Positions 57,822-64,000 of a stretch of DNA of 64,000 nucleotides are shown in pieces. The translations under genes were made by a program, and so were the position numbers. The notes under the pieces are model-generated. The model made no database searches, was not told the origin of the DNA, and saw nothing but the letters and a program-made list of their open reading frames with translations. Within the stretch, counting starts at the first letter, position 1; each line of letters starts with the position of its first letter. Source of the stretch: Alkalicoccus daliensis. GTDB taxonomy: Bacteria; Bacillota; Bacilli; Bacillales; Salisediminibacteriaceae. The stretch is taken from contig NZ_FNIL01000013.1 of the NCBI RefSeq assembly GCF_900103955.1, forward strand, positions 25,382 through 89,381, read 5' to 3'.

Positions 57822-57956
57822 ATGTACCATCGTAAACATACGAAACAGTCTGAATGTGCTTATTGTACAGGCAAAGGTTATCATCAGCTGCTGCTCGGGG
57901 GCAGTGAAACCTGTTCGAGCTGCCAGGGTTCAGGTAAAAGAAATAAGCATTCATGA
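57822..57956 (+). CDS. yuiA: YuiA family zinc-finger-like small protein
   Basis: Forty-four residues, with two CxxCxGxG motifs: ECAYCTGKGYHQLLLGG and SETCSSCQGSGKRN. This is the DnaJ-type zinc-centre motif in minimal form, and the spacing matches B. subtilis YuiA. GAGGGGG precedes ATG. Directly followed by yuiB. Function unknown. Confidence 0.88.
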   Translation: MYHRKHTKQSECAYCTGKGYHQLLLGGSETCSSCQGSGKRNKHS

Positions 57957-58010
57957 TTGACGCCGCCCTTTCAATTCAGTAAACTGTTTTTGACTGAGTG
58001 AAGGGGGCAC

Positions 58011-58337
58011 ATGTACGTGTTAAATTTACCACAGCTGATTATAGCAATTCTGCTGTACTTTGTATTGTTTTTTGGGATCGGGTTTATATTGAATATGCTG
58101 CTGCGCTCTACTTGGACGATGGCGCTGATATACCCCGTAGTAATTTGGTTTATGATTGACGATGCCGGATTTTTTAGTTATTTCACGAATCCCGGAGGAT
58201 CGTTTTCCAGCCTTGGAAATAATTTTGTTTCCCTGACTACTGCAGATATTATCATTTTAATATCAGGTATGATTGGAGCTGTACTGTCTGGCATTGCCAT
58301 TCGTATGCTTCGTGTGCGAGGCTATCAAATGTTTTAA
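58011..58337 (+). CDS. yuiB: YuiB family membrane protein
   Basis: A 108-residue protein with three predicted membrane segments: LPQLIIAILLYFVLFFGIGF, the MALIYPVVIWFMIDD segment and a C-terminal DIIILISGMIGAVLSGIAI segment. Matches the YuiB family. GAAGGGGG precedes ATG. Follows yuiA as in B. subtilis. Function unknown. Confidence 0.88.
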   Translation: MYVLNLPQLIIAILLYFVLFFGIGFILNMLLRSTWTMALIYPVVIWFMIDDAGFFSYFTNPGGSFSSLGNNFVSLTTADIIILISGMIGAVLSGIAIRMLRVRGYQMF

Positions 58338-58378
58338 AAAAAGCTGTCTGTCCGGCATTCCGGGACAGACAGCTTTTT
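58338..58378. terminator. Bidirectional terminator
   Basis: AAAAGCTGTCTGTCC and GGGACAGACAGCTTTT stem with flanking A and T runs, shared by yuiB and the PAP2 gene. Confidence 0.92.
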
Positions 58379-58381
58379 ATC

Positions 58382-58861
58382 TTATATTGGGAAAATCAGA
58401 TAAATAATAATTGCTAAAAATATGCCGAGCAGTCCGCCGAAAAAAACTTCTATCGGTTGATGGCCAAGCAGTTCTTTTAATTCATTACGTTTTTCTTCTG
58501 CCTGTTTTTCAGGCCAGTGTTTCATTTCCTCTCTCACTTTATTAAAATCCATAACAAGCTGGTTCAACACCGTAGCCTGATAACCTGCATGGCGCCGAAT
58601 CCCGGTGGCATCAAACATTACAATGATGCCGAAGATAGCTGAAATAGCAAAGTAAGGAGAATCAAGTCCATACTCGATAGCTAAAGCTGTGGAAAGTGCA
58701 GTTACTGCACCTGAATGTGAACTGGGCATACCTCCAGTACTTGTTAACAGATCCCATCCTACTTTCCTCGTAGCAATATATTGCAATGGTACTTTTATAA
58801 ATTGGGCAAATCCAATTGTAAACAGTGCTACTAGTAAAGGGAAGTTAAAGAATAATTCCAT
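58382..58861 (-). CDS. Divergent PAP2-family membrane protein (YuiD-like)
   Basis: About 159 residues with four membrane segments. TSTGGMPSSHSGAVTAL is the phosphatase-like SxxH motif of divergent PAP2 (DUF212) proteins; FDATGIRRHAGYQATVLNQL gives the conserved R and H; the C-terminal LGHQPIEVFFGGLLGIFLA is also typical. Start taken at ATG 58861; an ATG eight codons earlier is possible. Substrate unknown, probably a lipid phosphate. Confidence 0.9.
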   Translation of the reverse strand: MELFFNFPLLVALFTIGFAQFIKVPLQYIATRKVGWDLLTSTGGMPSSHSGAVTALSTALAIEYGLDSPYFAISAIFGIIVMFDATGIRRHAGYQATVLNQLVMDFNKVREEMKHWPEKQAEEKRNELKELLGHQPIEVFFGGLLGIFLAIIIYLIFPI

Positions 58862-59298
58862 TCCTGATGATCGTCCTTTCCGCATAGCTGCTTAATCTAA
58901 TGTGGAGATATTATATCACATTCCTGCACTGGAGAACGAACGTTAACTTGCAGGGTGTCATCGAAATGAGTTAAACTGTGAAATCATGTTTAAAATAATG
59001 AAATACAGGGAATTTAGGGTGTTAAGTCGCTTTAAGGCAGTGAATGAACGTTGTAAGCAGGTGAGTCGTGCTTTATAGCAATAATTGCCGAAAATGGCTG
59101 AAAATGTACCTAGACAGCTTTTGAGTATTTTAGGAACTTGTTATATCCTTTTTAATAGGGTACTCGTCATTAAATTACATATTTAAAGTAAACACATGCG
59201 TAAAGGACAGCATGTGATAAAGGGAACATGAAGTGTTTCCTTTACTTGTTTTTACCGGCACTTTACAACTGTATATTAAAATAAGGGGGGATGGGCGT
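58862..59298 (+). other. Leader region of the TRAP operon
   Basis: No gene. Near the end, AAAGGGAACA (59219-59228) and TGTTTCCTTT (59234-59243) form a 10-bp hairpin followed by ACTTGTTTTTACC, a possible attenuator. GGGGGG at 59285-59290 is the dctQ ribosome-binding site. No confident promoter was picked. Confidence 0.45.
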
Positions 59299-59877
59299 TT
59301 GAAAAGTATTATGCAATGGCTGTCTGCTGCACTTATTACAATTTGGGGCTTAGTTAAAAAAGTCTTACTGGTGCTTGACGCTGCACTTCATACTATTGAG
59401 AAGTTTATTTTGAAGTGGGCAATCATCGTAATATCCGTAATGACTTTCGGTAACGTCCTGTTTAGAATGGTCACCGGAGGAAGCTGGCATTTTGCTGCAG
59501 AAATCAGCAGGCTGTCTATCATTGTAGCAAGCTTCATCGGGATCAGTTATGCAGCCAGAAAAGGCAGACATATCAGCATGTCCGCATTTTTTGATTTATC
59601 ACCAAAACCTGTAAAAAAAGTCCTTTCCATCATTAATCCGTTCGTTACGGCAATTATCTTATTTGTAGTATGCTACTTTGCTGTACTTTATACTCATGGA
59701 ATTTATCAAAGCGGCCGTACTACAGCAGCACTGCAGTTTCCGTTCTGGCTGATGGTAGTGGCAATTCCGATCGGATGTTTCCTTGGCGGTATTCAATTCC
59801 TTCGAAACATGTGGGTGAATATTGTAAATAAAGAAGTGTATCTCGCTCAAGATAAAAAAGACTATAACGAACAGTAA
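59299..59877 (+). CDS. dctQ: TRAP transporter small permease (DctQ)
   Basis: A 192-residue protein with four membrane segments, including LKWAIIVISVMTFGNVLFRM and ISRLSIIVASFIGISYAARKGRHISM, the conserved DctQ block. Starts with TTG 59299 behind GGGGGG. Forms the membrane complex with DctM and uses the Na+ gradient to import carboxylates. The first gene of dctQMP. Confidence 0.9.
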   Translation: MKSIMQWLSAALITIWGLVKKVLLVLDAALHTIEKFILKWAIIVISVMTFGNVLFRMVTGGSWHFAAEISRLSIIVASFIGISYAARKGRHISMSAFFDLSPKPVKKVLSIINPFVTAIILFVVCYFAVLYTHGIYQSGRTTAALQFPFWLMVVAIPIGCFLGGIQFLRNMWVNIVNKEVYLAQDKKDYNEQ

Positions 59878-59908
59878 CGCCAATTAATAGGGCAGAGAGG
59901 AACATTTT

Positions 59909-61186
59909 ATGATTTGGGCATTATTGGGAATAATGATTGTCTTACTGTGTCTTGGTTTTCCAATGATGATTCCATTAATAGCCGGACCTTTAGTGATGCT
60001 TATGTTTTTCGATGTTGGTCCGGACCCTACCATTATGATTCAGCAGATGGTAGAAGGAATTTCATCATATGTACTAATTGCTGTACCGCTTTTTATCTTT
60101 GCGGCAGATATTATGACATCAGGAAGAACTTCCACAAAACTTCTGGACTTTATAGGTTCTTTTGTGGGGCACCTTCGCGGCGGGTATGCAATTACTACTG
60201 CTGCAGCCTGTACAATGTTTGGTTCCATTTCGGGATCTACACAGGCGACTGTAGTAGCAATCGGTAAACCGATGCGCGAAAGATTATTAAAAGTAGGCTA
60301 TAAAGATTCAAGCGCAATAGCACTCATTATTAATTCAAGTGACGTAGCATTATTAATTCCGCCGAGTATTGGCATGATCATTTACGCTCTGGTGGCACAG
60401 GATGCTTCAGTTGGAGATTTATTTATTGCAGGTATTGGTCCAGGTGTACTTATCTTTTTGTTTTTCGCAGTTTATGCTTTTATTCATGCGAAAATTTATA
60501 ACATACCGCTTGCTCCTAAACCTTCCTGGAAAGAAAGAAGAACTTTTACCTTAAAAGCGCTGCTTCCGCTGGGTTTCCCTTTTATTATTATCGGGGGGAT
60601 ATATACAGGACAGTTTACGCCTACTGAAGCTGCAGGAATCTCTGTACTTTATGCATTGATTCTGGAAGTATTTATCTACAGATCTATCAAATTAAAAGAA
60701 ATACCTGAGATTGCACTTTCTTCAGGTATCGTTACATCCGCAGTATTTGTGCTGGTGGCAGCAGGTCAGGCATTCAGCTGGGTAATTTCATTTGCGAGGA
60801 TCCCAAATATGCTCACAGAGGCAGTGCTTCCGGCTGAACCAACAGCAATGAATGTACTTATTATAGTGGCTATCTTCTTTTTTATAGGATGTATGTTTGT
60901 AGATCCTATCGTAGTGATTTTGATTTTGACGCCAATTTTCTATCCTGTCGCAATGACAGCAGGTGTCGATCCGATACATCTTGGTGTAGTTATCGTATTC
61001 CAGGCAGCTTTAGGTTCGGCAACACCACCGTTTGGGGTGGATATATTTACCGCGAGTGCGGTGTTTAATAAATCCTATTTGGATGTTATACGTGGAACAC
61101 CGCCATTTATCGTAATGCTTTTGATTGTGGCAGTATTAGTAATAATGTTTGAAGATATTTCTCTATTCCTGCTGAATATGTTTTAA
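59909..61186 (+). CDS. dctM: TRAP transporter large permease (DctM)
   Basis: A 425-residue membrane protein with about 11-12 segments. TRAP signatures: PLFIFAADIMTSGRTSTKLLDF, GGYAITTAAACTMFGSISGSTQATVVAIG, and the ALIINSSDVALLIPPSIGMIIYA region, plus LGVVIVFQAALGSATPPFGVDIF near the end. It is the transport subunit of the Na+-dependent carboxylate importer. GAGAGGAAC precedes ATG. Confidence 0.95.
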   Translation: MIWALLGIMIVLLCLGFPMMIPLIAGPLVMLMFFDVGPDPTIMIQQMVEGISSYVLIAVPLFIFAADIMTSGRTSTKLLDFIGSFVGHLRGGYAITTAAACTMFGSISGSTQATVVAIGKPMRERLLKVGYKDSSAIALIINSSDVALLIPPSIGMIIYALVAQDASVGDLFIAGIGPGVLIFLFFAVYAFIHAKIYNIPLAPKPSWKERRTFTLKALLPLGFPFIIIGGIYTGQFTPTEAAGISVLYALILEVFIYRSIKLKEIPEIALSSGIVTSAVFVLVAAGQAFSWVISFARIPNMLTEAVLPAEPTAMNVLIIVAIFFFIGCMFVDPIVVILILTPIFYPVAMTAGVDPIHLGVVIVFQAALGSATPPFGVDIFTASAVFNKSYLDVIRGTPPFIVMLLIVAVLVIMFEDISLFLLNMF

Positions 61187-61245
61187 AGTTGAGTAGAGAA
61201 TTATTTTTAAAATAAATAAAACTATTTATGGGGGTATGTAAACAA

Positions 61246-62496
61246 ATGTTAAAGAAAACAGGTTTATTAACAGGAGCGTTATCATTAGGTCTCGTGCTTG
61301 CTGCATGTGGAAATGATGGAAATAATGAAGGGAACAACGGAGCGGCGGACGATGGAGCGAATAATACAGCGAACGATACAAATACTAATAACGCTGACAA
61401 CGGTGAGGACGCAGAAGGAAATACTGGTGAAACAGTAGATGTGGATCCTCAGGAATGGCGCTTTGTAGTAGAAGAAACGCAAGGCCAGGTGCAGTACGTG
61501 TATGCGCAGGAATTCGCGGATCTGGTAAGTGAAAAGTCTGATGGAGCGTTAACGATCGATGTATATGAATTCGGTGCACTGGGAAGTGAAGTAGACCAGG
61601 TAGAGCAGCTTACCGATGGTGTCGTGGAATTTGCAATTATTTCTCCGGGTTTCACAGGAACTCTTGTACCTGAAGGAAATATTTTTGCTCTCCAGTTCCT
61701 ATTTACAGATGATCAGCAGATGAATCAGGATATCCTGAACGAGTCTGAAGCAATTAATGAACACCTTGCACCATTATATGAAGAGCAGGGTATTATGCCG
61801 CTTTCTTTCTGGACTGAAGGTGCAATGCAATGGACAGGAAATTCAGAGCTTCGTACACCGGACGATTTTGACGGCTTCCAAATGAGAACGCAGGAATCAC
61901 CGTTAATTTTAGAATCTTACAGTGCCTATGGAGCTAACCCTACTGCGATGAGCTGGGGAGAATTATACACTGGACTTCAGCAGGGAGCTGTAGATGGCCA
62001 GGAAAACCCTATTTTCTTTATTGCTGATGCGAACTTTAACGAAGTACAGGATCATATGACGATCTCTAACCACAACATGTACGTGACGATGACGACAGCA
62101 AATCCAGATTTCTACAATGGTCTGGATGATGATACCCGTGGCATCATTGATGAAGCGATTGAAGAGATGAGAGAACGCGGCTTTGAAATTCAGGAAGAGC
62201 AAAATAATGATTTCCTTTCTCAAATTGAAGATGACGATGAGAACCCAACAGAAATCTATGAGCTTTCTGAAGAGGAGCGGGACGCGTTCCGTGAGCTTGC
62301 ACTTCCTGTAAGAGACTATTACCGTGAAAATGGCGGGGACCAGGCAGCAGAAATCCTTGATATGCTTGAGCAGGAAATTGAAGATGCAAGCGGTGAAGAT
62401 ATCGGTGCAGGTGAAAGCGGCAACGATGCTGATGATACAGAAGAAGATGCAGATGAGGATATGGAAGCAAATAACGAAGCAGAAGATAACGAGTAA
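61246..62496 (+). CDS. dctP: TRAP transporter substrate-binding lipoprotein (DctP)
   Basis: A 416-residue lipoprotein. Signal peptide MLKKTGLLTGALSLGLVLAAC ends in lipobox LAAC. Residues about 22-70 are Asn/Asp/Gly-rich low complexity. The DctP domain runs from WRFVVEETQGQVQYVYAQEF to the LPVRDYYRENGGDQ region, with the FQMRTQESPLILESYSAYGANPTAMSWGELYTGLQQGAVDGQENP substrate-binding stretch including the conserved Arg. The last 40 residues are an acidic tail (Asp, Glu, Asn). An in-frame ATG at 61228 would lengthen the N-terminus; 61246 gives a clean signal peptide with GGGGGT upstream. Confidence 0.94.
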   Translation: MLKKTGLLTGALSLGLVLAACGNDGNNEGNNGAADDGANNTANDTNTNNADNGEDAEGNTGETVDVDPQEWRFVVEETQGQVQYVYAQEFADLVSEKSDGALTIDVYEFGALGSEVDQVEQLTDGVVEFAIISPGFTGTLVPEGNIFALQFLFTDDQQMNQDILNESEAINEHLAPLYEEQGIMPLSFWTEGAMQWTGNSELRTPDDFDGFQMRTQESPLILESYSAYGANPTAMSWGELYTGLQQGAVDGQENPIFFIADANFNEVQDHMTISNHNMYVTMTTANPDFYNGLDDDTRGIIDEAIEEMRERGFEIQEEQNNDFLSQIEDDDENPTEIYELSEEERDAFRELALPVRDYYRENGGDQAAEILDMLEQEIEDASGEDIGAGESGNDADDTEEDADEDMEANNEAEDNE

Positions 62497-62502
62497 TTTC
62501 AT

Positions 62503-62541
62503 AAAAAAAAGCTGCCGGATTTTTTCCGGCAGCTTTTTTTA
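62503..62541. terminator. Bidirectional terminator between dctP and bioY
   Basis: AAAAGCTGCCGGA and TCCGGCAGCTTTT stem with A and T runs. Confidence 0.92.
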
Positions 62542-63123
62542 CACTGCTTTTTGCAATGAAGGACGGATTATTCTGCGGGCATGAAGCTGAGCAGCTAAAG
62601 AGGCAGCTAAAAAAACTAAGATAGTATCTTTTATAAAGAAGGGAACCATGCCAAGTGAGATTGCTGTAATACTTGCGTCAGTTACACCCAGAATAAAAAA
62701 AGTATAAAAATAAACATATGGGACGCCGATTCCATAGTTGAACAATAATCCCACAAAACCAGCTGCAAAGAAAGCGGATTTTGTTTTATTGTTCGTTTTT
62801 TCTAAAATAAGACCTGAAAAAAATGCAATAAATAAAAAAGAAATAATAAAACCGAATGTTGGGGAAGCAATCGCGGCAAAGCCATTACTGAATCCAGCGA
62901 ACACGGGGGCGCCGGTAAAGCCAAGCAATATGTATCCGAGCATAGAGAAAGTACCAACTTTTTTTCCAAGTGTAACTCCCGCCAAAACAGCAACAACTGT
63001 TTGAAATGTTAAAGGCACGCTCCCTATAGTAACAATCGCAGCCATATTAGCTCCGACCGCCATAAGAGCAATGAACATAGCGGCGTAAGTAAGCTCAGAC
63101 GTAGAAATAAAAGTTTTTTTCAA
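62539..63123 (-). CDS. bioY: Biotin transporter BioY
   Basis: A 194-residue S-component of an energy-coupling-factor biotin importer. Six membrane segments; the YAAMFIALMAVGANMA start and the LGYILLGFTGAPVFAGFSNGFAAIASPTFGFIISF block are typical of BioY. Starts with TTG 63123 behind AGGAGG. The EcfAA'T module must be encoded elsewhere. A BirA box lies just upstream. Confidence 0.95.
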   Translation of the reverse strand: MKKTFISTSELTYAAMFIALMAVGANMAAIVTIGSVPLTFQTVVAVLAGVTLGKKVGTFSMLGYILLGFTGAPVFAGFSNGFAAIASPTFGFIISFLFIAFFSGLILEKTNNKTKSAFFAAGFVGLLFNYGIGVPYVYFYTFFILGVTDASITAISLGMVPFFIKDTILVFLAASLAAQLHARRIIRPSLQKAV

Positions 63124-63138
63124 GTGAAATTCCTCCTA

Positions 63139-63168
63139 ATGTTAACTTTATTTTTATTTAGTTAACAA
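63139..63168 (-). promoter_or_regulatory. BirA operator (biotin box)
   Basis: ATGTTAAC, 14 AT-rich bases, then GTTAACAA: the typical TTGTTAAC-N14-GTTAACA layout bound by biotin-loaded BirA in Firmicutes. It lies 16-45 bases upstream of the bioY start, overlapping where the promoter would be, so biotin should repress bioY. Confidence 0.85.
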
Positions 63169-63428
63169 TAGAATAAATAAAATAATTTGAACTGTCAAAC
63201 TAATTCGAGGATTTCTTTTAATATGATCAGCATTGATTATTTAAATAGGTTCAATAAACTTCTCTATGTTAGTGAATATAAAAAATCATTAGACAGCTAC
63301 ATTTTGTGATGATGAGTTTTTTATAATTGTATTTTTTTCAGCGGGGTGGGAAAGCTGCAGATGCTGAACATTTAAAGTGTTCCGGAAATTGCAAATATGT
63401 GTTCTTAAAAATTTCTTTGTAAAAAGTA
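63169..63428. other. AT-rich gap between bioY and the rrn promoters
   Basis: About 260 bases; no supportable gene or structure beyond the divergent bioY control region. Confidence 0.4.
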
Positions 63429-63457
63429 TTGACCTATGAAGATACTCTCTTTAGAAT
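63429..63457 (+). promoter_or_regulatory. rrn promoter P1
   Basis: TTGACC (63429-63434), 17-base spacer, TAGAAT (63452-63457). Confidence 0.6.
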
Positions 63458-63529
63458 TAATCAGGCTGACTGCATTTCGCAGCCTGTAACTGGACGGCAA
63501 AAACCAGTTATAATTTTTTAAAATAATAC

Positions 63530-63558
63530 TTGCTTTAAATATATTATTTTGATATAGT
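63530..63558 (+). promoter_or_regulatory. rrn promoter P2
   Basis: TTGCTT (63530-63535), 17-base spacer, TATAGT (63553-63558). Confidence 0.6.
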
Positions 63559-63626
63559 ATTAATTGTCGCTGAAACGCGAGGAAACAAACTGAAGAATTT
63601 TTTACCAAACAGAATGATAAAAACTG

Positions 63627-63655
63627 TTGACGATTCTTTAGCGAAATGATATTAT
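63627..63655 (+). promoter_or_regulatory. rrn promoter P3
   Basis: TTGACG (63627-63632), 17-base spacer, TATTAT (63650-63655). About 170 bases before 16S, with the TTTGCTCTTTGAAAACTAAAC leader motif common in Bacillus rrn operons in between. Confidence 0.7.
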
Positions 63656-63821
63656 TTAAAAGTCGCCAAAAACGAGCGGCATTCACATTTGCTCTTTGAA
63701 AACTAAACAAAAGACGAAGAAGAAGGTAAAGAGAATGAATCATTCTCTGTCAATTTTTTAAGCAAGCAAAGAATCTTTAGCCAGATTCAGTTTTGAACGT
63801 CAGAAGTTCAGACTTCTACCA

Positions 63822-64000
63822 TTTATTGGAGAGTTTGATCCTGGCTCAGGACGAACGCTGGCGGCGTGCCTAATACATGCAAGTCGAGCGCAGGAAACAG
63901 GCAGAACCCTTCGGGGGGACGCCTGTGGAATGAGCGGCGGACGGGTGAGTAACACGTGGGCAACCTGCCTTCCAGATCGGAATAACCCCGGGAAACCGGG
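63822..64000 (+). rRNA. 16S ribosomal RNA, 5' end (continues past the window)
   Basis: TTTATTGGAGAGTTTGATCC opens the standard Bacillales 16S, followed by TGGCTCAGGACGAACGCTGG, CGGCGTGCCTAATACATGCA and GGCGGACGGGTGAGTAACAC. The variable V1 region (GCAGGAAACAGGCAGAACCC) fits a halophilic or alkaliphilic Bacillaceae. Only the first 179 bases are here. Confidence 0.97.

Overview
The window is a 64 kb chromosomal segment from a low-to-moderate G+C Bacillaceae, most likely a haloalkaliphile of the Alkalicoccus / alkaliphilic Bacillus type. Reasons: a 16S rRNA 5' end with the Bacillales start sequence; many genes in the style of the B. subtilis yus, yun, yut, yum and yui loci; strong Shine-Dalgarno sites and sigma-A promoters; S-box and L-box riboswitches; very acidic, Asn/Glu-rich exported lipoproteins; Na+-coupled transporters; and a futalosine-pathway menaquinone gene (mqnE), as in B. 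halodurans. Genus-level placement is inference from memory. No plasmid, phage, transposase, CRISPR or tRNA signal was seen.

Layout. 1-2.4 kb: 5' end of an M20 dipeptidase and ilvD. 2.5-4.6 kb: a TetR-gvpL/F-gvpJ-small-protein operon behind an AcrR-like palindrome. 4.7-13.1 kb: two consecutive SAM-I riboswitches, each with its own promoter and terminator, then a six-gene methionine operon (MetY fused to a CoA-binding domain, an SsuABC-like importer, an acyl-CoA synthetase, homoserine dehydrogenase). 13.1-13.7 kb: a DsbA/FrnE-type thiol oxidoreductase with an in-frame UGA at the first cysteine of its CxxC motif and a SECIS-like hairpin just downstream, so a candidate selenoprotein. 14.2-21.7 kb: a solitary secY, then a FadR-box-controlled beta-oxidation operon (fadN-fadA-fadE) and yusI. 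21.8-25.5 kb: gcvH and an S-box-controlled metNIQ methionine importer. 25.5-29.3 kb: asnB, then a 1.9 kb gene-poor stretch. 29.3-34.6 kb: sufCDSUB. 34.7-43.9 kb: DUF72, TauE, 5'-nucleotidase, HD-GYP, thyA-dfrA, an L-box-controlled NhaC-type (probably lysine) transporter and an SNF transporter. 44.3-58.9 kb: lipA, the yut cluster, mqnE, Fe-S carriers, two type II NADH dehydrogenases, YumC and the yui genes. 59.3-62.5 kb: a complete TRAP transporter (dctQMP). 62.5-63.1 kb: bioY with a BirA box. 63.4-64 kb: triple rrn promoters and the start of 16S rRNA.

How it works together. Sulfur is the strongest theme: S-box control of methionine synthesis and import, the Suf Fe-S assembly system, and several Fe-S users or carriers (lipA, mqnE, ilvD, yutI, yutM). 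A second theme is redox: the candidate selenoprotein, YumC, two NDH-2 enzymes and menaquinone synthesis.

Beyond the genes, a dispersed modular repeat of about 250-310 bp recurs at least three times nearly whole (about 5.35, 27.5 and 57.2 kb), once in part (13.8 kb), and as isolated modules or relatives elsewhere. Its ends are conserved, its central hairpin exists in two alternative forms, and one outer-stem pair changes in a compensatory way between copies. With the selenoprotein candidate this is the most unusual content of the window.
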